Part shown: positions 12,465-24,963 of the stretch, one piece after another | Layout: each line of letters opens with the position of its first letter | Position numbering within the stretch: the first letter of the stretch is position 1 | From: Vanrija pseudolonga | Lineage: Eukaryota; Basidiomycota; Tremellomycetes; Trichosporonales; Trichosporonaceae | Reading direction: 5' to 3' | NCBI RefSeq assembly: GCF_020906515.1 | Contig: NC_085849.1 | Location: 682,001 to 746,000 of the forward strand | DNA length: 64,000 nucleotides | Notes under the pieces: generated by a model | Database searches by the model: none | Seen by the model: the letters and a program-made list of their open reading frames with translations, nothing else | Told to the model about the DNA's origin: nothing | Program-made: the position numbers and the translations under genes

Positions 12465-13587
12465 GTCTAGGCGAGTGTGGGCGGGCGGACGATGCGCTGT
12501 GCGCGATTAGGCGCCTCTAGGGCGGATGGTGATGGTGATGATGATGATTGCGAGCAGAGCGTAAAGAAAGTGCCGATGGAGGATGTAAGGTTGCGGAGGT
12601 TGGTCGGTCGGGGGCGCGTGGGGGGGCGGCTGGCTCGAGTCGCGCGACGATGTCCAGCGGCGGCGCAGAGGACGTGCGTGCCTGCGTGCGTTTGTGCGCG
12701 TTGGTGCAGCCGCGGGTCGTCGGGGATGGTCAGGTCGAGCAGCAAAGACGGTCACGCTGGTGCTTGACTTTTTACTTTTTGACAATCGTGTCGATGTGTT
12801 TGATGCCCACACTCTTGATGCATGCAACAATCGTCGTCGTGACACCGGCTGGCTTGTGAGCACTCGCAGCCCCCTTGCAGCCATTGCTGTCCGGTTCCCT
12901 GCATTTTCTCGACACGTCTCTCTGCCAGAGCGCCAATGTTAATTTAGCGTGGTAGGTTGCTTGAATGGGCCCAGCGCCCAGCAACGCCCAGCGGCGGCGG
13001 TCATGGAGGCTTCGCGGCGGCCTCGTCGTCTGTCGCTTGTCAACTGCGGGACGACCCAAGCAAGCCATCGATGCTTGTCTTGGCCCAGACAGATCTCTCA
13101 TCTAGGAAGGCAGGCGCAGCAGCAGCCAGTCGGCAACCCCATGATGACGAGGCATGGCCCCCGTAGCGTCGTCCATCGCGGCATGGGCAGCACGCAGCAG
13201 CAGCAGCACCCGGCAACCAACGACACTAGCGCCACTGACGCAGGACAACCCGCGCCTCCTCATTTCTGGTCGCGATGCATCCCCTGACATGGGCCCTGTA
13301 CTGGCTGGCCAAAAACGACCTTGCATTCTCGGCCAACACTCGTGACCCCATCTAATGATATGGACTGGGTGGGTGGCTCCCTGCTGGGCCTTTTCGCTCT
13401 CTCTCGCACTCACAAACTGGCCGCCGCCTCACCCTGCAGCCTCTGACAAGACCTGGGCCCCAAAGGCCGTCATCCTCCCCCCTGGCTCTCTCGTCCTCCC
13501 GCAGAAACATGAAACACTCGACTCTGAGCCTCTGGGCGACCTGGCGGCCCCCGTTTCGGCATTCACCGTAAGGCTGACGGCAAGGCG
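12465..13587. other. gene-free stretch between two minus-strand genes
   Basis: It holds the promoter of the ADF-H/PH gene on the left and the 3' flank of the homeodomain gene on the right. Short CAG runs occur near 13110-13210. No frame here has a recognisable motif. Confidence 0.6.
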
Positions 13588-16245
13588 TCACTGCGAGCTC
13601 TCGCACCCGGTGCTGCTGTACCCGCTGCTACTACCCAACTCGGTCAGAGGCGAGACCGAGGGGCTACCGTTGAGCGTGGCCAAACTCGGCGAAGCGCTAG
13701 GCGAATCGACGGTCACGGTCATGAGCGCCGCGTCGTTGACGTTGCCAGCAGCAGCAGCAGCAGCAGCAGTACCACCAACAGTATCACCACCACTGTAGGC
13801 AACAGCAGCAGCAGCGGTATCAAAGCTTGGTAGGGCCGAACGGGCCACCGTGGCGCCGGCCGCGGGAGTGGCGCTTGCACCGATCGGCATTCCGAGCCCT
13901 GGCCCAGCGTGGCTCCAAGTCGGCGCCAGGCCATGCCAGACGTACCCAAGGTTACCACCCCACGGGTGGTGCGGGGTAGTAGCATGCGCGGATGCGGTGT
14001 CGGCGGCACCAGCAGCGGCGAGTGAAGCAGCGGCTGATAGCGGCGAGGGGCGGTGCGTCGCCGGAATCGAGGAAAAGCCGTAGACTTGATTGCCCAGAGA
14101 TGGAACTGGGCGATAGGCGGAGGGCAGCAGCCCCATCGGGTGGGCCGACGGCTGCGCCGACAGCGCCGAGTGCGTGGTTGCCGCAGGTTGGTTCGCAAAG
14201 TGGGCGGCATGGGCGGCATGGTTCGTCGCGTGGTAAGTCGAGTGGGCTGGCTCGGCAGACGATGGCACTGGCTCCACAAGGAGGTCGATGGCCGCTGAGC
14301 GTGTGGGCTGGCGCGAAGCTTGGCCAAGGGGAGGGAGAAGTGCGAGGCCGCTGCTAGACTGGGTTGCGAGCAGCGACTGGATGCGGCCAGTAACAGCGGT
14401 GATGTGCTACAGCGTCAGCGGCGCCACCAGAAGCTTGGGTCGCGACTCACCATGTTCGGGCCCACAATCTGGCACTCGCCGCCGCGGGAGACGCAGCCGT
14501 CATCAGTGAAGTCGGCGGTGCGGCACCACTCGGCACCGTTCCACATGCTGAACGCCGCAGTGCCAGCGGGGAAGGAAAACTGGACGGACTTTGCGTCCGT
14601 CTCGCACGCCGCGGCGCCCTTGGCGCGGCCGATGAACTCGCCGGCGCTGAGGTCGGTGATTGACGCGTTGAGCGGGAGCGTGATGCACACTCGCTGGCCC
14701 TGGAGCACGGAGTAGATGTGTAAACACGGGGCTGGGCCACCGAGCGCGAGCGCGAGCCCGAGGTCGGCGCTGTAGTTTGCCGGCAGGTGCGAGTGCTTCG
14801 GGTCGGGCGCGGTCAGGAGGCGGTGCCACCCGGCGACGAAGACCTGGGTGATGGGCACGAGGTGTACTGTGTGTATGTCAGTGCCGAGACTCCCGCCGCC
14901 ACCATCACCACCACTCACCATCATTGTCGCACACGAGCTGGCGGAGCGCACCAGTCTCGGCGTGCTTGAGGGCTGCCTCGCCGCGGCGGTGCTCGAGCAT
15001 GCGGTCCTTGGCGCGGGCTTTGGAGCGGCGGTTCTGGAACCACACTTGTAGCGTCTTGGGGCTCACGTTGCCACCGAGGCGGTGGCACAGGGCGACACGC
15101 GTCGGGCCGTCCGGGTTGCTGCGGCGGTGGTCAGCGAGAATCATCAGTGTACCAGCTCACTTGTCGCGCTCGTACACCATCACGAGCAGGTCGTACTGCT
15201 CCTTGGTAGGCTTGAAACGCGAGGGCTTTGCGTCACACCGGCGCGTGGTGCGCTCAACGTCCTGGAGCAGCATGAAGGGGTTGGCGGTCGTCGTGATGGG
15301 CAGCGCGGGGAGTAGCGACCCGGCCGACGACGACGACGACGGTAACGAGGGGAGTGAGAATGTCCGCGTGTACGGGTGCGAACGCGAGGGGCCCGCAGGG
15401 GTAGGCGTCGAGGCTGCGCGCGTCGTTGGGCGGCGACGCGGGGTGATCGGCGCCGATGTTTGAGCTGCAGCGCCAGCGCCAACAGGGAGCTCGAGCGGAC
15501 TCGCGCTGGCCGCGGAGATACTGGGCGCGGCCGCCGGGCTGATCACGGGGAGAACGGGTACCTGTGGTGGGGCGGGGGCTACGGGCGTTGCTGCTGCTGC
15601 TGGTGTGAAGGGCCAGAGGGGTGTGGCAGTCGGCTGCTGCGGCGTCGTCGTGGCAGAGGCGCCGACACTGGCGCCGGGGACAAAGTTGGCACCGATGCTA
15701 CCAGCGCCAGCGACCTCGGGCGCGCTCGAGCTCGTGCTCGCGTTGAAGATGAACCCGAGCCCAGTGGTGGCGGGGGTAGAGCCGGCGGCGCCACCGGCGA
15801 TCGTGATCTGCGGTGCTGGCGCGGGCTGCAGCGCCGGGGTGAGGTTGAAAGGCGTCACGTGGTAGGGGTAGGTGGTGGGGGTGATGGGGTTGAGCAGGCT
15901 CGTGAGCATGGTGTAGCCGCCAAGGAGGTACGGGTTGATGCCTGCGAGGGCTGAGGGGGCGAGGTAGTCTGGCTGGTAGGGCGGGGGGAGGCCGAGCGCG
16001 GTGGGGAAGTAGGCGTGGGGGTAGGAGTGGTACGGGGTGTAAGAGGGGTACGCGTAGGGCGGAAGGAGCGGGGTGATGGCCGGCGCCGGCGGGTCGAGGT
16101 TGAGCGCCACGAGGCGCGGCGACAGGTCGAGCGGGGGCGGGAGCGCGAACGGCGAGCACTGCGGCGTGGGGGTCGGGCTCGGGGAGTAGGCTGTCGAGGA
16201 GGAGGGGTAAGAGTCCGAGTCTGACGACCCAGGCGAGGGGAGCAT
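13588..16245 (-). CDS. homeodomain transcription factor (PHO2/Phx1-like), 4 exons
   Basis: Exons 16245-15161, 15118-14919, 14866-14451 and 14406-13588 give 839 residues. A Pro/Ser/Tyr-rich N-terminal arm (1 to about 334) precedes a homeodomain at about 335-400. The domain starts with a basic RRCDAKPSRFKPT arm and its recognition helix is TLQVWFQNRRSKARAKDR, with Trp388, Phe389, Asn391 and Arg393. The first intron splits the domain between helix 1 and helix 2. After it comes a globular segment at about 425-565 containing VFVAGWHRLL and CLHIYSVLQGQRVCI, which resembles the second conserved block of fungal PHO2/Phx1-type regulators. A long Ala/Ser/His-rich tail follows, with an alanine run encoded by CAG/GCT-type repeats near 13740-13770. 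It is expected to be a nuclear DNA-binding regulator; targets cannot be read from the sequence. It lacks the usual features of mating-type HD1/HD2 proteins, and no partner gene sits beside it. Confidence 0.88.
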
Positions 16246-17599
16246 GATGGGGGTGGTGTGTAGGCTCGGTGGTTCTAGAACAGAAGAGCTGAGCGCTGGG
16301 GGAGTGGACGGAGGGATGGGGGGAGGGGGTTATGTATGTCTCTCAGAGGTCGGGGCGAGGCGGGCAGAGCAGTAGGCGTAGCAAAGCCAAAGCCACTGAT
16401 ATGGCCAGATAGGAGGGAGATGGAAGAGGCAACTCGGAGCTCCTTTCGTGTGTGCGCGGCTTGCGGCCACCCGTTCTCCTATATCCTAGGCCCCTTTACG
16501 CACGGCTGCTGCGGCAGAGGCAGCAGCGCGAAAGGCGTCGGGGTCGAAAGGACCCAGGAGGCAGCGACGGCACGGGGCAAACGGCGACGAAACCGATCCC
16601 CCGCGCGTATCGACGCCCCAACGCGTCGCGTTGTGTTGGGCTGGGAGGGGGCGCAGGCGCTGGTGTTTAGGGGTGGTGGCCGCGTCCGAGCTGCGTGTTT
16701 CGCCGTTGCGCTGCGTTGCCTTGCCTGCTCGTTCTACGCGTTCGAACGGCACCGGCGTGCCGTTGATATCGGACAGACACACAGCGCCACACACCACACC
16801 ACAGCTTCCAGATCCCACACAAGATCCAGTTGCGACTGACTCACACGGCAAGCACACCACAGCACACAGCTTCAAGGAAGGCTAGCTTGGCCATCCATGC
16901 CACGTCGGGAAAGATCTCGCTCGACGACTGGGTGTGAGTGTGTCTACGGCCTGCCTTGTGTGTGTGGCGCCGGCAAGTCTCCCGATCGGGCCGTGTGCCA
17001 CACCCACACACCCACACAACCCTCTTCTTCCGGACGGGCCCTGGGCCGGACGAGAAGCACACATGCATGCACACACACGGCCGCAGGGCTTGGATAGATT
17101 GCAGAGACAAGTACGCTTCTGGTAGGTACATACGCTGGCCAAAGGCACCGCTGCGGTGAAGCATTGTTGTCCACATGTCTGAGGCGTTGACCATGGTCAC
17201 GGCGCCGCGCTGCTCGTGCACCTCGTGGTTATCTTGTCACGCTGCACGCTGTCACCCTCTGTCTACGATTTGCGAGCACCATCACAAACAGCCCGACGTC
17301 TTCCGCCGTTTCAACTCTTGCTCTCAACTGAGGTCGACCCCACTCGACCCACTCGACGCCCCCCGAGCGACCCACCACCGCCCGTTCTCCCGGCGCCCTC
17401 GCACCCACCGGCCCTGCTCGGAACCCCGCCGCCGACACACACACGCCCCCCGCCCCACCCCCCTCCGTTCGCCCTCGCCCTCGCCCCCTTCCCACGCCTA
17501 CAATCTACATGTACACAGTATTGATCTATCGTCTAGATGCTGGATGCAAGATGGTGAATACTCCGGCGAGTAGCCTTTTCCGGCAGCTCTGTGGTCTGG
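16246..17599. other. gene-free stretch upstream of the homeodomain gene
   Basis: It contains the promoter and leader of the homeodomain gene, CA-rich runs near 16790-16870 and 17000-17090, and the 3' flank of the hydrolase gene. No coding frame is supported. Confidence 0.6.
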
Positions 17600-19422
17600 C
17601 TACAAGCCCTGCGCCAGGCTCTGGCTCATCGACCTCTTCCGCTTCTTGTCCGTGAGGTCCGGCGGCGTGATGCCCTCTGCGAGCACCTTCCAGCCGACGC
17701 GGGCGGGGTCAGCACCCGTCTGCGACGGCACAGGGTCGCCCTCGACCCAGAACCACCCGTCCGCGTCCTTGTCGGCCACCTTGACGCTAGGGCCAGGCGG
17801 CAGGTCACGCGCCGCAGCCGTCAAGAACTCGGCAATGGGCGTACGCACCCACCGGTCGGTGGAGCCCCAGGGCCCGTCGAACCAGCCCAGGTGGCCACCA
17901 CCGCCTGTAACCGCCAGGTGCACGTGGCTGCCGCCCTCGACCTCCTTCATCGGCAGCGCGTCGCCGTGCACCACGGGGTCGTCCATGGCGTTGATGCCGA
18001 GTGTGGGGCTACATCGTCAGCAAAACGTCATCATCCAACAGCCCGCGGCTACTCACACTTGGATGTTGTGGATCAGCTGGTGGCTACCGGCGTACGTGTA
18101 GTACGCGTCCGCGTCGGCGAACGGGAACGGCCCGTGTGGTCCTCCCAGCTGGCTCGTCATGACGCCGTCGACCATCTTGAGCCTGAGGTCACGGCCGAGC
18201 CCACGGAGGCGCTTCATCTCAGGGATGAGGTGCTTGACCGGTGAGTCGTCGCGCTCCCACAACTCGGGGTTCTTGTCGTAGTGGCCGAAGAACAGACGCA
18301 CGAGGTTACTGCCCAGAGCGTTCGAGTAGACGCGCGAGCTGAACCACCCGTCCTCGAGCGCATGGGAGAGGGCAGTGATGTCCCACGGGCAGCCGAGAAG
18401 GCAGCCCGACGAGAGGAGCGACGACGAGCCCCGCTCGCCGAGGTACCGGGCCAGAATGGACGCGCCGAGGCTGAACCCGATTCCGTGGAGCGCCGACTGG
18501 GGGAAGCGGTCGCGGAGGTAGTGCGCCACGTTGTGGATATCGCACGACGCGGCGGCAGAGTACAGCTGCGGGGTGGTGACGGGGACGTCGCCGCCGCATC
18601 CTCTAGACTGGGTTGTTAGTGGCGCCTCGGCACAACCACTCACGTTGACGACGACACCACGGCCGCCCAGACCTCCCTCCGACACGGGCTTGACGACCCA
18701 TGCGAGCACGTTGCGCACGTAGCTCTCCTGCGAATTGCCAGTCAGGCCGTGGAGCACAACGACGGTCGGCGCGTCGGCAGGCAGCTCCTCATGGTTCTCT
18801 GGTGTGATGTCGACGGCGCTGGCGTCAGCTTCGCAGCTCGACAAACAACAACTCACATAGTCCCGCCGTCGGGGATGCGCAGCATCGTGCGCGTGTACTT
18901 CACGAGATCCGTCTTTGAGAAGTCGGCCGCGACAATCCACAGCGTCTGGAGGTGGCCGCTGAGATGGTCAGCAAGGCGGTCAAATCAGAGCGGCTGCCGC
19001 CTCGAGCGTCCGTGCGTTCGGCAGCAGGCAGTACCCGGTCGACGACGAAGCTTGATCGGCATCGCACCAGCTTGCTCCACCACTACTCACTTTGGAAGCC
19101 ACCACGACGGCGTGAACGTGCCCTTGAGGCTGGGGACGTTGTCCTCAACCCACTGGTCGACGGTGAGCTCGGCGCCGCCGTTCGTCTCCTTGGCGGCCGC
19201 GACGGCAGCGGCAGAGCGCACCAGCGGCGCGGGGTTGCGCGGGCGGACGCGCACAATCTGGCGCGCGTAGTGCGCGAGGCCGACAAGTCCCATGATGGCG
19301 AAGAGCAGCTGCGAGGGGAGGGCGAGGATGCGCGCAAACACCGACGACGAGGTGGGGAGGTAGAATGACTTGATGGGGAGGGGCGAGTGCGAGGCGGTGT
19401 GCGACTTTGTGGCCGTGACCAT
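17600..19422 (-). CDS. EHT1/YheT-family alpha/beta hydrolase, 5 exons
   Basis: Exons 19422-19091, 18958-18857, 18818-18644, 18607-18057 and 18008-17600 give 522 residues. This family (yeast EHT1, EEB1, MGL2; bacterial YheT) comprises esterases, ethanol O-acyltransferases and monoacylglycerol lipases. The signature NGHLQTLW opens the catalytic region at about 111. The fold begins with VVVLHGLTGNSQESYVRNV, the oxyanion-region motif is NSRGCGG, and the nucleophile elbow is GFSLGAS with Ser249. The acid lies in NAMDDPVV (Asp397 or its neighbour) and the His in GGGGHLG (His426), so the triad is complete. A hydrophobic stretch at about 32-52 could anchor it to ER or lipid-droplet membrane. The 39-nt third intron (18608-18643) restores VVVN/SRGC across the splice. 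The substrate (acyl-CoA plus ethanol versus lipid esters) cannot be decided from sequence. Confidence 0.92.
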
Positions 19423-21450
19423 GGCTGTGAGGGGAAACGTGTTGGCGCGCGATGGCGTTGGAGGCGTTATCGCGGTGCTTTTGAGAGATGAGATGTTGTG
19501 GTGATTCAACGACAGCAAGAGTAGCAGCAGGACGACGTGGCTACTTGGCCTGATGATCGACTTGTAGCTCGCTTTCCACGTTGCTTGCTTGCTGCTTGCT
19601 GCTTGTGCGACCTGCCGTCTTTGTCCTTGTCGTCGAGTCACTGTCAACTTTTTCCTTGACCTAGACGTCATGGAGTGACCGCCCCGGCCAAGGCTGACGC
19701 GAACTGCATGACTGTCGGCAACGCACAGGGGTGTGATGGAGCCTGAAGGGGGTTGGAGCCAAGCCACACCGAAGATCACGGACAAAGTGGTAGCCACGTG
19801 TACAATCACGTGATGCGGCCCCCGATGTTTGGTTCCGCCACTCGTCGAACAGTTGGAGTCCACCTCGACCTGTCAATCGCGACGACATGACCCCTCCAAG
19901 CCAGCTCGCTCATATCTCGTCGCGTTGCCCCACTTGACTCAGCTGCGGCGTCGGCGCTCGACGTGGACTCGGCGTGGGGACCAGCCATTGCGTCGTCATC
20001 GCCGACGGGCGACGCAGCCGAACGAACGAACGGCAACGGCGACGGCGCGCTCACGCTCCAGCCAGTCGCCCTTCTTCTGCCTGATCACACCGCCGCGTGA
20101 TAGCCTGATGAGATCCTGCCACTCAACACCAATCACTAACTGGGAGAGAGACCTCGCCCCACCTGCGCACCCTTTAAGCAATGTTGAAACGTGCCCGAGC
20201 TGAAACGCGATGCGAGCGAGCGAGCCCCGCCTCGGCATTACGGCCCACCCTGTGGATAGTGGGTGACGGTTGACTGTTATGGGGTGTGGCGAGACCCGTG
20301 CGTGGGGTCGCCGTTTCACGACGCGGCTGGCGGAGACGACGACGACCGGGCGGCCCGACGCGATCGGGCAATGGCCTCTTGATGATACGTAGGAGAAATC
20401 GGAGGAACTGGCTCGGGGCTGTGGGGCCAGCACCGAGGCGGATATCTGCCGTCTGACTGTCTGACTGACTGTGTGAGTGGCAGCTGACAGACTGTGACAA
20501 TAGTCGTCACATGGTGTCGATGCAGCGCAGAGCCCCGAGTGGCATCGAGCAAGGACTACAACAATGCCAAGTGATGCCGGAGATCTTGGCAGAGCGACAA
20601 TAGCGCAGACAATCATGTGGCCACTCGCCGTCGTCGTGAGCCCGAGGCACACCCACCAGCACAGAATGGCCAAAAGTGGGTCTTGCGTCGTCTGCAGCTC
20701 GGGCAGATATCCCACCAGGCCCAACCTCGCGTATACGGGCGGGCAGGATATCGACCATTGGTTCTGCGGCAGCGCCCGAGCGCCGCCACACAGATCCCCG
20801 TGGCGTCGCCCCACATGGGTCGCGCCGGGTTTTGCGTGTGTGCCGGCTGTTCTATTGGTCGCGTGCAGCGGCGCGTGAGCTAGTTGTACAGGTCGCACGC
20901 AGGAAGGCATGGAGACAGGCGGGGCCGCTGGACCTGGGCGGCGAGGCGAGCACGTCACGGGGACGGGAAATCGCGAGCTCTGCAACGCCTATACGCTGCG
21001 CTGCGCTGCGTTTTCCCCGCTGCGCACACAGCCAGCAGCGCCGGACATGCCCATCCGGATCGCCTCGCGCTCAGACTGCGGCCCGAGCCGAGCGAGAACA
21101 AGGCCATGGGGCCAGACGCCACGGATATGGCATTGCCATTGCCATGGTCGCCGGATTTCGTCTGCGGCCCGGCCCTGTGGCGTCGTTGCTGCTGGCGCTT
21201 GATTTCCGGGCGCGTCCTCTCGTCCCCAGTCGTCCCCCGCCTACCCCGGGGCCCATGCGCCACTCTCCGCCACCAGGACGGTCGATAATCTGGGACGAAT
21301 GGAATAATGGGTGTGCGGTGGCGGCGGGTGCGCTAGTCTGGCTCACTCGCTCGCTCGCCTGCTCGCTGTTATAAAAGCCCGGCAAGGACGGCGGGTCGCG
21401 CCGCATGACTCGCGAGAGCAACCTACACTGCACAAAACACGCTCATTGAA
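19423..21450. other. 2-kb divergent intergenic region
   Basis: It separates the divergently transcribed hydrolase and permease 1, so it holds two promoters. Visible elements are a TATA box at 21370-21376, a GATAA site at 21284-21288 (a candidate GATA-factor nitrogen-control site) and a short imperfect TGACTGTC repeat near 20448-20475. Plus-strand frames such as 20676-21374 have no conserved motif and are taken as chance. Confidence 0.6.
21370..21376 (+). promoter_or_regulatory. TATA box of amino-acid permease 1
   Basis: TATAAAA lies 75-81 nt before the permease start codon, a usual spacing for a short leader. Inferred from position and sequence. Confidence 0.6.
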
Positions 21451-23406
21451 ATGGCGACGACAACAGACTCGTTCTACGCCGAGAACGAAAAGGGCAAGGG
21501 CCAGTGGACGGCCACCGTCGACAAGCCTGCGGGCGAGGCGTGGGCCACCGAGCCCAACCACCTCGACGATGAGAACCTCCAGCGTGGGCTCAAGCTGCGC
21601 CACATCTCGGTGGGTTAGCCGACGCCGACGCCGCTGACACGCCGCTAGCTCATCTCCATCGGCGGTATCATCGGCACGGGTCTCTTCCTCGGTTCTGGTG
21701 GTGCGCTGCACAACGGTGGCCCGCTCGGCCTGTGGCTCGGCTACTCGATCTTTGGTGTCATTCTCGTCTGGTGAGTTTGAGCACTTGGCACCGCTAATCC
21801 AAAGCTTGATGCAGGGCCTCGGTGAGATGGCCTCGTACCTCCCCCTCGCTGGTGGCCACCTGCTGTACGCTTCCCGCTTTGTCGACCCCGCCCTCGGCTT
21901 CGCCCTGTCGTGGACCTACTCGGTCATGTGGCTGATTGTCAACCCTGCCGAGCTGTCGGCCGTCGCCGTCCTCATGAACTACTGGGTAAAGTCGACCGTT
22001 GTCAACAACGCCGTCTGGATCGCCATCGCCATGGCCCTCGTCTTCATCCTCAACCTCTTCCCCGCCTCGGTGTACGGCGAGACCGAGTTCATCTTCTCGT
22101 CCATCAAGGTCATCACCATCATCGGCCTCATCATCTGCGGTATCGCCATCAACTGCGGTGCCGGCCCCCACGGCAAGTACATTGGCTTCAAGTACTGGAA
22201 GGACCCCGGACCGTTCGCCCCCAAGTTTGCCAGCCTCACCGGTGCCAAGGGCCAGTTCCTCGGTTTCTGGGCTGTCCTCACCCAGGCTGCCTTCTCGTAA
22301 GTGGCACCACCTCTTCGGCGCTTCCAGGCTAATCAACCCCCCAGGTACCTTGGTTCCGAGGTCGTCGCCGTCACCGCCGCCGAGTCCAAGAACCCCACGC
22401 GCGCCATCCCCCGCGCCATCAAGCAGGTCTACTTCCGTATTTGCGTCTTCTACATCCTCGGCACATTCATCATTGGTAAGCCCAGTCAGCTGGCCCGTGC
22501 CGCGTGCGCACCACGCTCACACACGCCCACAGGCCTCAACACCTCGTCGACCAACAAGGCCCTCGGCTCGGCCGGTGACGTCCGCGCTTCGCCCTTCGTC
22601 ATCGCCATCGAGGCCGCCGGTATCAAGGTCCTCCCCCACATCATCAGTGCGTCGTCATCAGCTGCTGCTGCTGCTGCGCTGGGCGCTGGCTAACCTCCCC
22701 AGACGGTGCCCTCGTCACCTCCGCCTGGTCGGCCGCCAACGCCGACATCTACATTGCGTCCCGCTCGCTCTACTCGCTCGCCAAGCAGGGCTGGCTCCCC
22801 AAGATCTACCTCCGCACCAACAAGCGCGGCGCCCCCTACGTTGCTTCTGCCACCGCTGCCACCTTTGGCGCCCTCGCCTTCATGGCCGCCGGCACCGAGT
22901 CGGCTGGCACCGTCTTCGGCTGGTTCTGCAACCTCATCGCCGTCGCCGGTCTCTGCTGCTTCACCATCATCGCCTACACCTACCTCCAGTTCCGCAAGGC
23001 CGTCGACGCCCAGGGCATTGACCGCAACGACTTCCCCTTCCGCTCCAGCTTTGCCCGCGCCGGTGCCTGGGTCAACCTCATCGTCATCCCAAGTAGGTAG
23101 CACGAGCCCGAGCTGGCGCTTGGACCACACCCACTTACGCTCTCAGTCATCATCTTCTTCTCCGGCTGGACCGTCTTCCTCAAGTCGAGCGCCAAGTTTG
23201 ACCACGCCAGCTTTATCACCAACTACCTGCCCATGGTCCTCACCCCTCTCCTGTGGGCCGGTTACAAGCTCTACCACAAGACCAAGGTCATCGCCCCCGA
23301 GGAGGTCGACCTGCACACTGGTGCCCGCCTCAGGTCCCAGTTCGAGGACGAGGATAATGTCCTGCCTACCACCTGGTGGGGCAAGGCTCTCAGCATCATC
23401 TTCTAA
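21451..23406 (+). CDS. amino-acid permease 1 (GAP1/YAT family), 7 exons
   Basis: Exons 21451-21609, 21649-21770, 21805-22296, 22345-22475, 22533-22646, 22703-23092 and 23147-23406 give 555 residues. It is a plasma-membrane proton-coupled amino-acid transporter of the APC superfamily with about 12 membrane segments. The first segment carries the substrate-loop signature SIGGIIGTGLFLGSG. Further family hallmarks are GLGEMASYLPLAGG, VYGETEFIFSSIKVITI (segment 5) and the loop EVVAVTAAESKNPTRAIPRA. SAANADIYIASRSLYSLA marks segment 8. The N-terminal tail (about 53 residues) is charged with several lysines, as in ubiquitin-regulated permeases. It is followed directly by a tandem paralogue. A GATAA site and TATA box upstream fit nitrogen-regulated expression, but this is only suggestive. 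Which amino acids it carries cannot be read from the sequence. Confidence 0.93.
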
Positions 23407-24963
23407 GACGTGGCTATAAGTTATAATCAGTAATCGCTACTCGTATGCACATGTGTGCCAGTGAAACAAAGTTGCCGAGTCGATAGGGAGTGGTCGTTGA
23501 TGTGTATTGGGCTGGGCGACCAGACTTGGTTTACATGGCGCCCATGTTGACATGGGCGCTGCCTAGAGTCGATGCGGCCGTCGCAGTCGGTGTCTACCCG
23601 GCGTGGCACCGGGCAGGCCATAGGTAGCCGAGGGTGGACTCTTGTCAAAGTATTCACCGTGCCTCCCTTCCGTGGTGTTGACGCCGATCAGTCAAGTGGT
23701 GTGAGTGCAAGGACAAGTGGCAGTCGTCGTCTCGAGTGATGATGGGCATGAACGGCACCCCTTCCTCCCTCTGGACTCTTATACCCACCCACCTCCCACC
23801 GGACCACATGCTCACGCCATTCCGAAGCGAGACACACGACGAACAAGACACAACTTCCGCCATCGCACTCGACATGCAACGCAACCGCCAGGCCGGAGCA
23901 TACCACCGTTCTCCGGATCAAGTGGCGACGCGCGGAAGTGTGTCCCGCGCGGGGCGTTGCGCGAGCGGGGGCAAGGGAGGCATGGGTAGGCGAGCGCGCG
24001 AGAGGTGGACTTGACACGCGAGCGGGGGCGAAGTTTTGCTCGTGGTCGGGAAATCGCACCCCGCAATGGGCCGAAACGCGCCTCAAGCTCAATGGTACCG
24101 GCGTGGGTCGCGGTGAAACGCGGCCCGAGCGCGTAAGCGAGATTCAGTCGTGTCATGTCCCAACCCGCAAGCGAGGTGCTCTGCGTGGTGGGCGCAGTGA
24201 GTGAGTGCGAGCGCGAGAAAAGTCAGAGTACATAAGGCAGCAGCGGCGTTGGCGGTGTCGGTGGTCGACTGGCGTCGCAAGAGACGGAAATGGCCAAAAA
24301 TGCAGATAAATCGCGGAAATATTTCTCCGCAGCTCAAGTGACGGATATGACACTCGAGGCTTATCGATTCCAGCGGACACCGACGTGCTGATGGCTGACG
24401 CTGGCGCATGGTACTGTTGTTCCGATCGCATACAGGTCTCGTCTGGTCTGCCGCGCGCTGCGGTGAGGGCCGTGAGAGACAGTGTGGCGCCATGCCGCCA
24501 AGCGTGGTGGGCAAAAGGCACAAGTTGGCACGCGAACCCTGCGAGAGGGCAGATAACCCGCCGCAACCGGCAGCATTGTCGGCGGTCTGTGCAGCAGCGA
24601 AATCTAAGCGAGGGGACGTGTGAGTATCGGGCCTGGCCTCAACGCAGCAACGCACAGCACATCAGAGGCAGAGGCGCAGAAGCAGCCGCCATGCCAAGCA
24701 CCCTCGCACGGACACCTCGCGGCCCCGCACCCGCCGTAGCTTGCGCTCACGCTCACTGGCGGGAGATACCAGGCCAAGAGGCCCGACTATCCGGGTCAGA
24801 CGGTATAGCCGCGGGTGGCGGAGTGTCTCGCCTGCTTGCATGCGGTAGGCGGTGGGTATCGCTCTACCCGTACCCGGGTACTCTGTGCTGCACCGCAATA
24901 TGTACTTAAGGCGGCGTGTCGCGACTCCGAGTCAACTCTGCACCAAACACCAACAACACAGCG
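23407..24963. other. intergenic region between tandem permeases
   Basis: It contains the 3' flank of permease 1 and the promoter of permease 2. GATAA motifs occur at 24305-24309 and 24552-24556, and on the minus strand at 24360-24365 (CTTATC on plus). They are clustered within 700 nt of the start codon and are candidate GATA-factor nitrogen-control sites. No TATA box stands out and no gene is supported here. Confidence 0.55.

Noticed and set aside
20676-21374. 232-codon plus-strand frame upstream of permease 1
   Set aside because: It overlaps the TATA-box region of the permease promoter and has no conserved motif.
24916-24963. N-terminal extension of permease 2 from an upstream GTG
   Set aside because: GTG is not a normal start in fungi; the ATG at 24964 gives an N-terminus like that of the neighbouring permease.
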